Shown: positions 25,241-35,187 of the stretch, piece after piece
Layout: the number at the start of each line of letters is the position of its first letter
Numbering within the stretch: the first letter of the stretch is position 1
Origin: Aquidulcibacter paucihalophilus
Lineage (GTDB): Bacteria; Pseudomonadota; Alphaproteobacteria; Caulobacterales; Aquidulcibacteraceae
NCBI RefSeq assembly: GCF_002105465.1
Contig: NZ_NCSQ01000174.1
Location: 154,794 to 218,793, forward strand
Direction of reading: 5' to 3'
DNA length: 64,000 nucleotides
The notes under the pieces: model-generated
The model's input: only the letters and a program-made list of their open reading frames with translations
The model's database searches: none
Told to the model about the DNA's origin: nothing
Translations under genes and position numbers: made by a program

Positions 25241-27067
25241 TCAGGCAGACTTTTTCTTGCCGAGTTTTGCAAAGAACTCGTCAATTGGGTTAGACGTACC
25301 TGACCGCTTCGAGATCACATATTGCTGCACAATCGTCAGCAGGTTTGACCAAGTGTAATAGATCACGAGGCCCGAACCAAAGCCCGCGAATACGAAGACG
25401 AAGATCCACGGCATGAGCGCAAAAATTTGTGCCTGCAGCGGGTCGGTCGCAGTAGGCTGCATCTTCTGCAACAACCAGAACGAGACACCGTACAGGATCG
25501 GCCAAGCACCAATCGCCAAGAAGGTGCCAATAATGGGGATTGCCGTCGGGTCATAGGGTAGCAGACCGAAGAGATTGAAGATCGTGGTTGGATCTTTGGC
25601 CGACAGGTCAGAAATCCAGCCGTAGAAGGGTGCATGACGCAATTCGAGCGAAATCGAGAGAACCTTAAACAAGGCAAAGAAGATCGGCATTTGGAGCAAA
25701 GCTGGAATACAGCCAGCGACGGGATTAATCTTCTCCGTCTGATAAAGCTTCATCGTCTCTTGCTGCTGGCGCTGCACATCGGCGGCAAAGCGTTCTTTGA
25801 TCTCCGCCATTTTGGGGGCGAGATCGCGCAGTTTCGCAAAGCTCTTATAGCTGGAATACACTAGGGGGAAGGTCACGACCTTGATCACGACGGTGACCAT
25901 CAGAATGGCAATGCCGATATTGTTGCCGATCAAGCCATTGAAGAACATCAGCATGGCGTAGAATGGCTTGGTCAGGAACCAAAACATCCCCCAGTCGACG
26001 GCATCTTGAAAGCGCTGCAGCCCGAGTTCTTGGCCAAGAGTGCGCAATTCCGACACGCGCTTTGAGCCGGCATAGAGGTGCTGTGTTGTGGTCAAGCTTT
26101 GGCCCGCACCCAAGGCAACCGGTGCGGCAATGAAGCTGGCTTCAAACACTTCCTCATTCGGCAATTGGGTAACTTTATAGGCTCCGTCTACCTTGGTCTT
26201 TTGATCGGGAATCAGGGCGGAAAGCCAATATTTATCGGTGATGCCGAGCCAGCCACCGGTGCTGGCTTGTTGCAGAGCCTCGCCCTTCTCCAGCTTTTGG
26301 TAGCTCATCAATTTCAGCTTGCCATCAAATACGCCAACCATGCCCTCGTGGTTGATCCCATTAGGTGGCTCTTTTGGCTTTGCGTGGCGACGTATCGCGC
26401 CATAAGGCTGCAACGTCACGGGTGCCGCACCGGCATTCACAACGGTGTCTGTGACCGTGAACAGATAATTCTTATCCACTTTCACGACACGCTTAAACGT
26501 CAGACCTTGACCATTGTTATAGGTCAGGGTGATGGGTGTCGTTGGCGTGAGCTTTTCGCCCGGAGTGGCCTGCCAGACCGTGTTGGGCCCTGGTAAAGCG
26601 CCGGCGCTGCCATCGGGCGCTGTAAAGCCAAAGAAAGCGTAATATCCATCGGCCGTGCCTTGCGGATGCAACAACGTCACCGCTTTGGAATCTTTCTTGA
26701 TGGTTTCATCATAGCGCTTCAGCACCAAATCATCGAACCGGCCACCCAAAGTCGAGACCGTCCCGCTGACCGCATCCGCATCAATGCCAATACGTTGGCT
26801 CAAACCCAGCGCATCGGGACGGCTGACGGGTTGTCCTGCTGCTGCTGCTGCTTGCACAGGCGTGACAGCTGGTTGCGCCGCAGCAGATTTTTGTGCGGCG
26901 GCTTGGGCTTCCTGCTTCTGCGCCATCTCTGCCATACGCGCCTTCTCGCGCGGCATCTCATAAAAATATTGGAAGCCAAGCAAGATCGCTAAAGACAAGC
27001 CGATCGCGATTGCGAGGTTCTTGGTATCAGGCGCTGAGGGTGGCGGAGACAGTGGAGACGGGGACAT
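25241..27067 (-). CDS. yidC: Membrane protein insertase YidC
   Basis: A 608-residue inner-membrane insertase and chaperone that works alone or with SecYEG. After an N-terminal membrane segment (LAIAIGLSLAILLGFQYFY) comes an Ala/Gln-rich linker, the large periplasmic domain, and the C-terminal 60KD_IMP core of five helices with MYTEK-type MKLYQTEKINPVAGCIPALLQMPIFFALF (quoted in parts: MKLYQTEKINPVAG, then LLQMPIFFALF). The basic tail GTSNPIDEFFAKLGKKKSA suits ribosome contact. Gram-negative length and domain plan are normal. Confidence 0.96.
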   Translation of the reverse strand: MSPSPLSPPPSAPDTKNLAIAIGLSLAILLGFQYFYEMPREKARMAEMAQKQEAQAAAQKSAAAQPAVTPVQAAAAAGQPVSRPDALGLSQRIGIDADAVSGTVSTLGGRFDDLVLKRYDETIKKDSKAVTLLHPQGTADGYYAFFGFTAPDGSAGALPGPNTVWQATPGEKLTPTTPITLTYNNGQGLTFKRVVKVDKNYLFTVTDTVVNAGAAPVTLQPYGAIRRHAKPKEPPNGINHEGMVGVFDGKLKLMSYQKLEKGEALQQASTGGWLGITDKYWLSALIPDQKTKVDGAYKVTQLPNEEVFEASFIAAPVALGAGQSLTTTQHLYAGSKRVSELRTLGQELGLQRFQDAVDWGMFWFLTKPFYAMLMFFNGLIGNNIGIAILMVTVVIKVVTFPLVYSSYKSFAKLRDLAPKMAEIKERFAADVQRQQQETMKLYQTEKINPVAGCIPALLQMPIFFALFKVLSISLELRHAPFYGWISDLSAKDPTTIFNLFGLLPYDPTAIPIIGTFLAIGAWPILYGVSFWLLQKMQPTATDPLQAQIFALMPWIFVFVFAGFGSGLVIYYTWSNLLTIVQQYVISKRSGTSNPIDEFFAKLGKKKSA

Positions 27068-27088
27068 TGGGGTCCTTGCTATCAGCTT

Positions 27089-27493
27089 CTAAGATGTGGC
27101 TGTGGCGGATGTAACAGGCGGAGAGGCAGGTTTTGCGGACAGCCTTAAGAACAGGGTGGTCAAGTCGTCAAGCAAGGCGGGCCATTCCACTGTCACAGTT
27201 GCAGTACGCGCGACTGCTACATAGTCAAATCCCGGGCGACCATGAAGAGGCAATAGCTGTAACATCGCTGCGCGCAAACGGCGGCGGGCCCGATTGCGGC
27301 TGACCGCATTGCCAACTTTCTTTGAAGCCGTCAGACCATACCGGATGAGGCCTTTGGACTGCGCGGCTGCATCGGAAGCCTGACGGACCTGCAATAACAC
27401 AAATCGCCCAGCGGCCTTACGACCCTGAGCGACATGCAAAAACTGACGACGAATGGTCAGCCGATCAATCGTAGGAGGCGGACTATCGGACAT
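27089..27493 (-). CDS. rnpA: Ribonuclease P protein component
   Basis: A 134-residue basic protein that, with the RNA subunit, matures the 5' end of tRNA. The RNR signature is SKKVGNAVSRNRARRRLR, preceded by RYGLTASKK and followed by the beta-strand GFDYVAVARTATVT. The short Ala/Thr/Ser tail is species-specific. It lies 25 bp from rpmH and 21 bp from yidC, as in the conserved cluster. Confidence 0.95.
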   Translation of the reverse strand: MSDSPPPTIDRLTIRRQFLHVAQGRKAAGRFVLLQVRQASDAAAQSKGLIRYGLTASKKVGNAVSRNRARRRLRAAMLQLLPLHGRPGFDYVAVARTATVTVEWPALLDDLTTLFLRLSAKPASPPVTSATATS

Positions 27494-27518
27494 AAGACTG
27501 CCCAGGCCGCCGGAACCT

Positions 27519-27653
27519 TTAAGCGCTCAGACGCTTACGGCCTTTGGCGCGACGACGGGCCAAAACCAGACGGCCGCCCTTGGTTGCCATACGGGCGCGG
27601 AAACCATGGCGACGAGCGCGGACGAGGTTAGATGGTTGAAACGTGCGTTTCAC
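27519..27653 (-). CDS. rpmH: Ribosomal protein L34 (44 residues)
   Basis: The minus strand encodes [18 protein letters not shown] followed by [20 protein letters not shown] and RKRLSA, the full 44-residue L34. The start codon is GTG at 27653, preceded eight bases earlier by AGGAG. The gene heads the rpmH-rnpA-yidC-engB unit, so the promoter should lie in 27654-27770. Confidence 0.97.
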   Translation of the reverse strand: MKRTFQPSNLVRARRHGFRARMATKGGRLVLARRRAKGRKRLSA

Positions 27654-27770
27654 GACAGTTACTCCTGGCGGACAACCGCCTTGATCGAGAAGAAAATTGA
27701 ACGCGCGCTGTTACAGAGCGCTTGGCTAAGAGTCAATCTCTGCGCGCAGGCCGAGACTGGGTTTGGCGAG

Positions 27771-30389
27771 CTAGAACTGCTTTCTGAAACTCAACTCCAC
27801 GGAACGACCACGCGGTGCCAACAAGGCCTTTTGATAGGCCTCAGGTGTATTGCCGGCAGAGTCGCGGACAATCTGGGCCGAGTCTGTTAGATTATCGACC
27901 CGGAGAATGAGGCGTGATCCCTTCAAGAAAGGTGCCTTTTTGACCCATTGCGGCCGCGCTTCAAAGTTCAAGAAGCCGCGTAGGTTGAAGGTGAGCTGAT
28001 CGTCGAAATAGAGGTCTGTCGCACCTGGGACGCCGCTTGCGCTCGCGATGATTTTGCTTTCACCGCGCCATTCGCCAAAGGCCCGGAAGCCGATCCCCAT
28101 ATAGGACCATCCACCATTGAATTCGACCGTATGACGGCGCGATCCACCGCCATCGTCGACAGCCGCCCCGTCAAGCAGATCAAGCTTAGGCAGATTGGGG
28201 GCCAGAATGATGGAATCTTCCAGCTTGATGGAATGGAAAATCGAAATGCTCCAGCGGCCTGCTTGACCACCGGGTCCGCCGCCAAAGCCGCCGCCGCCAA
28301 AACCGCCGAAGAAGACGCCAGGCGGGGGACCGCCGCGTCCACCCCCGAAACCACCAAAGCCTCCCGGGCCACTCGCAGAAGGTGTTGACGATGGCGCAGA
28401 AGCGGTGCGCTGACCTGCTTGTTGATTGGGTCGATTAGGGGCTGCGGCAGGCACTTGCCCGTCGCCAGATTGCGGCCGGTTCGGGCTTGTGCTGGCGGCA
28501 CCGCCTTGCAAAGGTGTTGTCGAGCTTGCGGGCGCCGGTGGCCTTTGCCCACCGCCAAAACCGATCGGGGGACCACCTGCGCCACGCCCAATCTGGGGAC
28601 CAAACCCTTTCGAGAAGGAAAATCCGTAACGCAAAATCGTGCTGTCGGCAGAGTCGTAATTGATGGGCCGTTGGTCAATTCCAGTTAGAACGCCCGCACT
28701 GTTGCGCTCAAACCGCCGGGGATAGGCCGCCTCAAGCGCCGGGGTCAGCAGAGGGAAGGAAGCGATTGTGTCTTCGCTGGTATTGACAGCATAGCTCAGC
28801 GTCAGATCGAGGCCTTCAAACTTGGCGGGCGAATAATTGACGCTGAAGGTGGTATCGGCTCGACTTTCGGCTTTGAGGGCCGAGTTTCCGCCACTGGTAC
28901 GGTTTACCAATACGGTTTGGCCACTTTGGAAATCAAACACGGCAGAGCTTGGCGTGACGAGAACAGGATTGCCCAATTGCTGGATGCTGGGTGCCGCCTC
29001 AGAGGCATCATAAGCAACAGACAGGCGCACAGTGCTAAGCGGGGACCAATTCACCCCGAGCCCTCCACCTTGCAGGCCGCCAAAATCCGACAAATCGGTA
29101 TAGAAGCCATTCACACTCAAGCTCAGATCGCCAAAACTCTCGCCGAAGCCAGAGCGGCGGCTGGTGATCGGAATAGAGAGATTTCCGCGCCCGGTAACGT
29201 CACCGCGGCTGAGATTGGTGAAGGTGGTTAGGCCATTACGCACCGATTCTGACTCGAGCTGGCGATCTTGATAGCCAATGCGGAACGACCCACGGATTGG
29301 GCCGGCTGGCACATCAATCATTGGGCCAGTGGTGTTGTAAATAACCTCATAAACGGTCGCGGTGGAATTGGCCGTTTGCGCGGCTGCCAAAGGCGAAACG
29401 GTTCTGGTGTCCGACTTGGTTTGATCGGCAGAGCCTGTGGCCGTCCACTGCCAGCCATCTGTTGTGCCATTGACGGTCACGGCAGCGCGCGACGTGTCAA
29501 TCTGCGAATTGCGCTGAATGAATGCATTGGCAACGGGCAGCCCTGTTGGGCTTACCGCGAGACCCAAACGACTTTGACTTTCATTGGAATCAAAACGGAG
29601 GTCAAATGTCGCCCCCATCGACTTGCCAAAATTGCGATTATAGCTGATCCCGAGTTCAGCTGCCTGTGTTTCGGGCACTAAAGTCCGGAAAGCCGTGCTC
29701 GTCGGCGATGCAGCGCGACGGACACCACGATCGGCCTCCGTAACGCCATTCTGACTGGACACTTCGCTATTGATTGACAGACGGCCCTTAGCCCCGATGC
29801 TCAAAAGACCCAGTTCAACCTCACCGCGGGATTGCTCGCCCTCTGCGGCGGTGCCAGCGGTGAGCTCTGTGGTAATCGCGCGAAAATTATCTTTCAGAAT
29901 GAAGTTGATAACCCGCTGATCTGCCGAATAGCCATATTGCAGGGCCGTAGCTTCCGGGAAGATCTCCACCCGCAAAATGGCTTCTGAGGCAAGGCCTTGG
30001 ACATCGCGGAAACTACCGATCCTTCGACCATTCAGCAGAATAACGGGCGGGCCACTGCCGCGCCCGCGACCAGAACCAGCACGCGGACCCAAAGCCGCCA
30101 AGACTTCAGCAATGTTTGATGCACCAAGCGCGGTGATTTCAACTGGGTCCAAGGTCGTTTCAGGCACAGCATCGCCGGGGACAGAGTTTGGGCCGCGCTG
30201 GGCACGCACCACGATTTCCTCAACCGGTTGCTCATCTTCGGTCACCGGCTGATCCACCGGCTGCGAGGTAACGGGCACCGCGGTTGCATTTGCAGGCTGA
30301 ACCGTCGCGACCTGGGCCAGGGAGGGCGTTGCTAATGCCAAAGGCAAAAGCGCAGCTGCGCTGCTTAAGAGTGCCAATCGAATGGACAT
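27771..30389 (-). CDS. TonB-dependent receptor with a Gly/Pro-rich insertion
   Basis: A protein of about 872 residues. It starts with a signal peptide (SIRLALLSSAAALLPLALAT, cut near SLAQ), then a TonB-box-like acidic stretch (VEEIVVRAQR), a plug domain (AEVLAALGPRAG, PPVILLNGRRIGSFRDV), and a long beta-strand-rich barrel ending in Phe (LSFRKQF). Between about residues 597 and 710 lies a low-complexity insert rich in Gly, Pro, Ala and Ser, with many GGFGG units, unusual inside a barrel. The frame extends to 30425, but ATG 30389 starts the signal peptide. Its substrate is unknown, and no ABC or TonB partner is nearby. Confidence 0.83.
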   Translation of the reverse strand: MSIRLALLSSAAALLPLALATPSLAQVATVQPANATAVPVTSQPVDQPVTEDEQPVEEIVVRAQRGPNSVPGDAVPETTLDPVEITALGASNIAEVLAALGPRAGSGRGRGSGPPVILLNGRRIGSFRDVQGLASEAILRVEIFPEATALQYGYSADQRVINFILKDNFRAITTELTAGTAAEGEQSRGEVELGLLSIGAKGRLSINSEVSSQNGVTEADRGVRRAASPTSTAFRTLVPETQAAELGISYNRNFGKSMGATFDLRFDSNESQSRLGLAVSPTGLPVANAFIQRNSQIDTSRAAVTVNGTTDGWQWTATGSADQTKSDTRTVSPLAAAQTANSTATVYEVIYNTTGPMIDVPAGPIRGSFRIGYQDRQLESESVRNGLTTFTNLSRGDVTGRGNLSIPITSRRSGFGESFGDLSLSVNGFYTDLSDFGGLQGGGLGVNWSPLSTVRLSVAYDASEAAPSIQQLGNPVLVTPSSAVFDFQSGQTVLVNRTSGGNSALKAESRADTTFSVNYSPAKFEGLDLTLSYAVNTSEDTIASFPLLTPALEAAYPRRFERNSAGVLTGIDQRPINYDSADSTILRYGFSFSKGFGPQIGRGAGGPPIGFGGGQRPPAPASSTTPLQGGAASTSPNRPQSGDGQVPAAAPNRPNQQAGQRTASAPSSTPSASGPGGFGGFGGGRGGPPPGVFFGGFGGGGFGGGPGGQAGRWSISIFHSIKLEDSIILAPNLPKLDLLDGAAVDDGGGSRRHTVEFNGGWSYMGIGFRAFGEWRGESKIIASASGVPGATDLYFDDQLTFNLRGFLNFEARPQWVKKAPFLKGSRLILRVDNLTDSAQIVRDSAGNTPEAYQKALLAPRGRSVELSFRKQF

Positions 30390-30550
30390 CGGGGGGAGAC
30401 CTATACTTCTTGTTAGACGGCCCAAGGCCAGCCAGTTGGATTTTTGCTTAACGCGTTGAACGTGCCTATACGTTTATTCCGTCGCATAAGATGATGACAA
30501 AGTTGTTATAGCTGACATATCGCCCTTTTGGGGACCAAATCACCCAAAGT

Positions 30551-30582
30551 GCAGCCCTGACTCGGTCTTCATATAGGGCTGC
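30551..30582 (+). other. Inverted repeat in the TonB receptor/P-loop gene gap
   Basis: GCAGCCC and GGGCTGC form a 7-bp stem around an 18-base loop, 17 bp before the ATG at 30599. There is no T tract. It may be part of a leader or an operator. Confidence 0.3.
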
Positions 30583-30598
30583 AATCTCGAGCTGAAAG

Positions 30599-31273
30599 AT
30601 GATGGGCAGATTCAACCGACAGATTCTATTGATAGAGGGCCCGATCGGTGCCGGAAAAACCAGCTTGGCCATGCGCGTGGCGCATGATCTTGAAGCTAAA
30701 GGAAAAGAAGCACGCGCCTATCTCGAATTTGACCCGGATCATCCAATCCGTACCGAACAGGTGGATCGATTGTCCGGCCATGAACCAGAACCCAAAGCCT
30801 ATGGGCTTGAGCCGTGGGCGCGCCTCGCGGCACATGGTATCGTTCATCGTGGGATCACACTTTTAGATGCAACCCTGATCCAAAACACCTTGCTACCCGC
30901 CTTTGCCGCTGGCCTGCCCGACACACATATCCGACAGCTTGCGTCCACACGCTTGACCGCCTTGGCTAAGGTCAAACCGTTGATCGTCTATCTGCATGTA
31001 GACGATATGGCCGCTCACCTCAAAAGCCTATATGAGTTGAGCAGGCCGGATTGGTCGGCCCAGAATTTGGCTTGGATTGCCGGCACCGAATGGGCGAGGG
31101 TCAGGCGACAAACCGGCATGACGGCCTTGATTGGCTTTCATGAAGCTTGGCAGAGCTGGGTGGAGGCTTGGCTGGCTGAACAGGGGGAAGCAAGCTTGGT
31201 TCTCCCCGCCCTCAGCGCCGAGAACGCTATCTTAAGCCAACTTGTTTTGAATCATGCAGCTAAAGCCAGCTAA
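30599..31273 (+). CDS. P-loop NTPase of unknown function
   Basis: A 224-residue protein with an N-terminal Walker A, LIEGPIGAGKTSLAMRVA (about 9-26), of the type found in nucleoside and other small-molecule kinases. YLEFDPDHPIRTEQ follows, and LLDATLIQNTLLPAF and VYLHVDDM could be the Walker B and switch regions. There is no lid motif I can name. It is not in an operon; sdhC begins 84 bp later. A small-molecule kinase is a guess; ATG 30602 is an alternative start. Confidence 0.7.
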   Translation: MMGRFNRQILLIEGPIGAGKTSLAMRVAHDLEAKGKEARAYLEFDPDHPIRTEQVDRLSGHEPEPKAYGLEPWARLAAHGIVHRGITLLDATLIQNTLLPAFAAGLPDTHIRQLASTRLTALAKVKPLIVYLHVDDMAAHLKSLYELSRPDWSAQNLAWIAGTEWARVRRQTGMTALIGFHEAWQSWVEAWLAEQGEASLVLPALSAENAILSQLVLNHAAKAS

Positions 31274-31357
31274 ATGAAGCTGTTTTTCCACTTCTCCTGA
31301 CGAGAAACGTTGACGAAGCGGTCGCTCTCTTCCATGTCACACAGACATTTTCTGGGG

Positions 31358-31759
31358 ATGAGCATGGCAGGTCCACAAGCACACGATAAGCGGCCATTGT
31401 CGCCACACCTGCAAGTCTGGCGTTGGCACGTGACGATGGCGACATCGATTTTCCACCGGGCATCTGGGGTCGCTCTCTATTTGGGCGCTATGGTCCTAAC
31501 AGCTTGGGTTGTGGCATTGGCAAGCGGCCCAGCGGCCTACACAGACTTCATGTCATTTTTGATGAACCCACTATGTTTAGTGATCCTGTTCGGGATTACG
31601 GCCGCCGCCTGTTATCACTTGGCAAACGGCATACGTCACCTAGCTTGGGACGCTGGCAAAGGGTTTGACCCCAAGGTTTCAACCGCGACCGGATGGGCCA
31701 CCATCATTGCTGGCGCTGTTGGGGCTGTTTTGGTTTTTGCGCTTGCATTTTTGGCTTAG
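31358..31759 (+). CDS. sdhC: Succinate dehydrogenase cytochrome b556 subunit SdhC
   Basis: A 133-residue membrane anchor of complex II. RPLSPHLQVWRW is the signature near the N-terminus, followed by three helices with SIFHRASGVALYLGA, where His and Arg bind quinone, and CYHLANGIRHLAWD, with the heme-ligand His. The open frame starts at 31310, but ATG 31358 or 31364 fits the family. It is first in the sdhCDA operon. Confidence 0.93.
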   Translation: MSMAGPQAHDKRPLSPHLQVWRWHVTMATSIFHRASGVALYLGAMVLTAWVVALASGPAAYTDFMSFLMNPLCLVILFGITAAACYHLANGIRHLAWDAGKGFDPKVSTATGWATIIAGAVGAVLVFALAFLA

Positions 31760-31768
31760 GGGGAGACG

Positions 31769-32155
31769 ATGAACCACTCTTTACGTACGCCGCTATCGCG
31801 CGCTCGTGGTCTTGGATCCGCCAAGCATGGCGTCGGCCACTTTATCCAGCAGCGCGCAACCGCGATTTTCTTGGCCGTCCTGCTGCCTTGGTTCGCCTTG
31901 TCAGTGCTTTTGGGCACCGATGGTAGCTATGACAGTGTGGTGGGCTGGCTGAAGCACCCATTGAACGCTGCGGGGACTGCTCTCCTAGTCCTCACTGGAC
32001 TGTTCCATATGCGTCTTGGCATGCAAGTGGTAATCGAAGACTATATCACGGGCGCTGTTGCCCGCACTGTATCTTTGCTCGCCAACACAGCCATCCCCGC
32101 TATCTTAGCTGTTATCGCGATCCTTTCGGTCGCCAAAGTATTCGTTGGAGCTTAA
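31769..32155 (+). CDS. sdhD: Succinate dehydrogenase hydrophobic anchor SdhD
   Basis: A 128-residue, three-helix anchor. [20 protein letters not shown] at the N-terminus is typical of alphaproteobacterial SdhD, and [15 protein letters not shown] carries the His and the DY pair near the quinone and heme sites. It begins 9 bp after sdhC and ends 4 bp before sdhA. Confidence 0.93.
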   Translation: MNHSLRTPLSRARGLGSAKHGVGHFIQQRATAIFLAVLLPWFALSVLLGTDGSYDSVVGWLKHPLNAAGTALLVLTGLFHMRLGMQVVIEDYITGAVARTVSLLANTAIPAILAVIAILSVAKVFVGA

Positions 32156-32159
32156 GCCC

Positions 32160-33953
32160 ATGACGGCCGACTATCAGTGGAATGACCATACTTTCGATGT
32201 CGTTGTTGTAGGTGCGGGTGGTTCTGGTTTGCGCGCCGCTCTGGGTGCTGCACAAGCCGGTTTGAAGACCGCCTGTATCTCGAAGGTCTTCCCAACCCGC
32301 TCACACACCGTTGCGGCGCAAGGTGGTATCTCGGCGGCTCTTGGCAATATGGGCGAAGATGATTGGCGTTGGCACATGTTTGACACCGTCAAGGGGTCGG
32401 ATTGGCTGGGCGACCAGGATTCGATTGAATATCTAACGCGCAATGCTCCCGCCGCCGTTTATGAGCTGGAGCATTGGGGTGTGCCCTTCTCGCGCACGGA
32501 AGACGGCAAGATTTATCAGCGCGCCTTTGGTGGCATGACCCGCAATTATGGGGAAGCACCCGTCCAACGCACCTGTGCTGCGGCGGACCGCACCGGCCAC
32601 GCCATCTTGCACACCCTCTATGGCAACTCCCTGAAATATGACGTCGAATTCTTCATTGAGTATTTCGCCCTTGATCTGATCATGGATGAAACCGGCGCGT
32701 GTATCGGTGTTACAGCGTGGGAATTGGCGACCGGCAAGCTGCACCGTTTCCGCGCGCAGCGCACCGTTCTGGCCACGGGCGGCTATGGCCGGGCCTATTT
32801 CAGCTGCACCAGCGCCCACACCTGCACCGGTGACGGCAATGCGATGGTTCTTCGGGCGGGTCTGCCCTTGCAAGACATGGAATTTGTGCAATTCCACCCA
32901 ACCGGCATTTATGGCGCAGGCTGCTTGATCACCGAAGGGGCACGAGGCGAAGGTGGGTATCTGACCAATTCAGAAGGCGAACGCTTCATGGAGCGCTATG
33001 CCCCAACGGTGAAGGACCTAGCCCCACGTGACATGGTCTCGCGCGCGATGACAATGGAAATCCGTGAAGGCCGCGGCGTGGGCCCTGGCAAGGACCATAT
33101 CCACCTACATCTCGACCATTTGGACCCTGCTATTCTGGCCCAGCGCCTGCCCGGCATCTCGGAAAGCGCCAAGGTGTTTGCGGGCGTAGACGTCACGAAG
33201 GAGCCGATCCCGGTTCTGCCGACCGTGCACTATAATATGGGCGGCATCCCAACCAATTATCATGGCGAAGTGCTGACCAAGGTTGGTGGGGACCCAGATC
33301 AGGTTGTACCAGGCCTGATGGCCGTCGGCGAAGCAGCCTGTGTGTCTGTACATGGGGCAAACCGTTTAGGCTCTAACTCACTGATCGACTTGGTGGTGTT
33401 TGGCCGTGCTGTTGGCCTGCGCTGTGGCGAGACGGTTCAGTCTGGGGCCCGTCAGCCCGAAATCACCAATGCCATGACGGATAGCCATTTGGCGCGTCTT
33501 GATCGCTTCCGCCAGGCCAAGGGCGGCACGCCCACTGCGGCTCTGCGCCTGCAAATGCAAAAGGTGATGCAGAACCATTGCGCCGTTTACCGCGAAGGCC
33601 AAACCTTGGACGAAGGCTGTAAGGAGATGGACAAGGTCTTCTCTGGCGCACCTGACATTGCCATCACCGACCGCTCCATGATCTGGAACTCAGACCTCGC
33701 TGAAGCTATGGAATTCGACAATTTGTTGAGCCAAGCCATGGTGACCATGTATGGTGCTGCCAACCGGACCGAAAGCCGGGGTGCCCATGCGCGCGAAGAC
33801 TATGCCGATCGCGACGACGTCAATTGGATGAAGCACACATTGACCTGGTATGATGAGGCCACCGGCTCGGTCAAAATCGACTATCGTCCGGTGCACATGA
33901 ACACCATGAGCAACGACGTCGCGACGATTCCACCAAAGCTGCGGGTTTATTGA
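32160..33953 (+). CDS. sdhA: Succinate dehydrogenase flavoprotein subunit SdhA
   Basis: A 597-residue catalytic subunit of complex II. The FAD-binding motif is [18 protein letters not shown], and the covalent FAD-His49 lies in [12 protein letters not shown]. Substrate-binding residues appear in [26 protein letters not shown] and [21 protein letters not shown] 32160 is chosen over 32145 because GGAG is nine bases before it. The iron-sulfur gene sdhB does not follow; an unrelated hydrolase gene does. Confidence 0.97.
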   Translation: MTADYQWNDHTFDVVVVGAGGSGLRAALGAAQAGLKTACISKVFPTRSHTVAAQGGISAALGNMGEDDWRWHMFDTVKGSDWLGDQDSIEYLTRNAPAAVYELEHWGVPFSRTEDGKIYQRAFGGMTRNYGEAPVQRTCAAADRTGHAILHTLYGNSLKYDVEFFIEYFALDLIMDETGACIGVTAWELATGKLHRFRAQRTVLATGGYGRAYFSCTSAHTCTGDGNAMVLRAGLPLQDMEFVQFHPTGIYGAGCLITEGARGEGGYLTNSEGERFMERYAPTVKDLAPRDMVSRAMTMEIREGRGVGPGKDHIHLHLDHLDPAILAQRLPGISESAKVFAGVDVTKEPIPVLPTVHYNMGGIPTNYHGEVLTKVGGDPDQVVPGLMAVGEAACVSVHGANRLGSNSLIDLVVFGRAVGLRCGETVQSGARQPEITNAMTDSHLARLDRFRQAKGGTPTAALRLQMQKVMQNHCAVYREGQTLDEGCKEMDKVFSGAPDIAITDRSMIWNSDLAEAMEFDNLLSQAMVTMYGAANRTESRGAHAREDYADRDDVNWMKHTLTWYDEATGSVKIDYRPVHMNTMSNDVATIPPKLRVY

Positions 33954-33973
33954 GATAGTTTTGGGAAGCGTTG

Positions 33974-35143
33974 ATGCAGACCAAATGGATGAAGCGATTA
34001 GCTTTTTCCGTGGCTGTCGTGCTGACCTTGATTGTGGTTTTCTGCGTTTTTGCCGTGTGGTACATCTGGCAGAGGCCGCCGCCGGTGGCAAGCGGCACGG
34101 AACCGAAGGAGGCGCGTTATCTTTCAGTAGAAGGCGTTGGCCGCGTCGCCTATTGGAAGATCAACGCCACAGCACCTTATAAGGCCTCGACTCCCATTCT
34201 GTACCTCGAGGGAGGACCAGGCATTGGCATTTCAAAGGAAAAAATTAGTAGCTTATCAAAGCTGTTTCCTGATTTTGATATCTATTTTCTGGACCAGATT
34301 GGCGTTGGGGCTTCGGATCGGCTGGCACAAAGGCAATTAACTCTCGAAAACAGCATCAAGTCCATTCAGAAATTTTCAAAAGATATCATTCGACAGCCAG
34401 TAATTCTCTTCGGTGGGAGTTGGGGGGCGGGCATTGCGACCAGAGTCGCTATTGCTCACCCAGAAATCGTTCAGGGCTTAGTACTTGTTTCGCCAATCTC
34501 GCTGCCCGAAACGTGTGGGGCGGCACAATCGCCGATTACGAAGGATTGTCTTCGGTATAGAATTCCCAAGTTCGAGCTTTCGCTTGAGCCACAGCCTTTA
34601 ACTCGCTTAGAACCAGGACCACACGCGCCCTCCGTACAAGTTAGCCGCCCGCTACCAGACTTTGTCCCCACAGGCCGGGCGACGGCCCCGATTGATCGTC
34701 TGTGGCTCGCATATATGATCGCGCCAATATCGCCATGGCTCTCGGAGAAAATAATCCCGCTTTCGGAACGAAAGCAGTGGGAAATAGACGGACAAAGTTA
34801 TGAAGTGAACTTAGTGCTTAAGCGTCAGCATGTGCAGGCACCAATTGTCGCTTCCAATGCAAATGAAACTTTGCCCGTCCTATTGCTGCGTGGTGAGTAT
34901 GATTTTGTGCCCTTAAGGGAGGTTGGGGGATATCAGTTATTGTTACCAAATTCTCGCTTCATTGAGTTTAAAAAGGAAACGCACGACTTAAACTTGGAGA
35001 GCTGCGCCGTCCTCTTGGAACTAAGGCGCTTCTTGGCGAAGCACGCAGGGAGTAAAGAGCCAGCGTCATGCGTCAATCGATTGGTTCCTGTACACAACGT
35101 TCCTGATGCCTACACAATGCAAACTAGGTTGAAGCTTGATTGA
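33974..35143 (+). CDS. Membrane-anchored alpha/beta hydrolase, proline iminopeptidase-like
   Basis: A 389-residue protein with an N-terminal membrane helix (LAFSVAVVLTLIVVFCVFAV) and an alpha/beta hydrolase domain. The HGGPG-like YLEGGPGIGI forms the oxyanion hole, the nucleophile is Ser149 in FGGSWGAG, the acid is Asp in RGEYDFVP, and the His lies near KKETHDLN. The GGPG element suggests the S33 peptidase group. Codons are AT-richer than the neighbours (for example TTTTGATATCTATTTTCTGG), and it sits where sdhB is expected, so recent insertion is possible. ATG 33974 is chosen over a TTG one codon earlier. Confidence 0.8.
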   Translation: MQTKWMKRLAFSVAVVLTLIVVFCVFAVWYIWQRPPPVASGTEPKEARYLSVEGVGRVAYWKINATAPYKASTPILYLEGGPGIGISKEKISSLSKLFPDFDIYFLDQIGVGASDRLAQRQLTLENSIKSIQKFSKDIIRQPVILFGGSWGAGIATRVAIAHPEIVQGLVLVSPISLPETCGAAQSPITKDCLRYRIPKFELSLEPQPLTRLEPGPHAPSVQVSRPLPDFVPTGRATAPIDRLWLAYMIAPISPWLSEKIIPLSERKQWEIDGQSYEVNLVLKRQHVQAPIVASNANETLPVLLLRGEYDFVPLREVGGYQLLLPNSRFIEFKKETHDLNLESCAVLLELRRFLAKHAGSKEPASCVNRLVPVHNVPDAYTMQTRLKLD

Positions 35144-35153
35144 TTAGCACCAT

Positions 35154-35176
35154 CCCTACCCCCGCTCATCCTTGGG
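35154..35176. repeat. 23-bp direct repeat, copy A
   Basis: Identical over 23 bp to 36431-36453 (first bases CCCTACCCCCGCTCATCC). Copy B encodes the end of the lrp-family gene; copy A lies between two genes and encodes nothing evident. The two copies flank the three-gene efflux operon. Confidence 0.85.
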
Positions 35177-35187
35177 AAAGTGAGTTT

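Noticed and set aside
30495..30515. GTTGTTATAGC resembling the amine-gene operator
   Set aside because: The palindrome is not completed; likely chance in an AT-rich gap.
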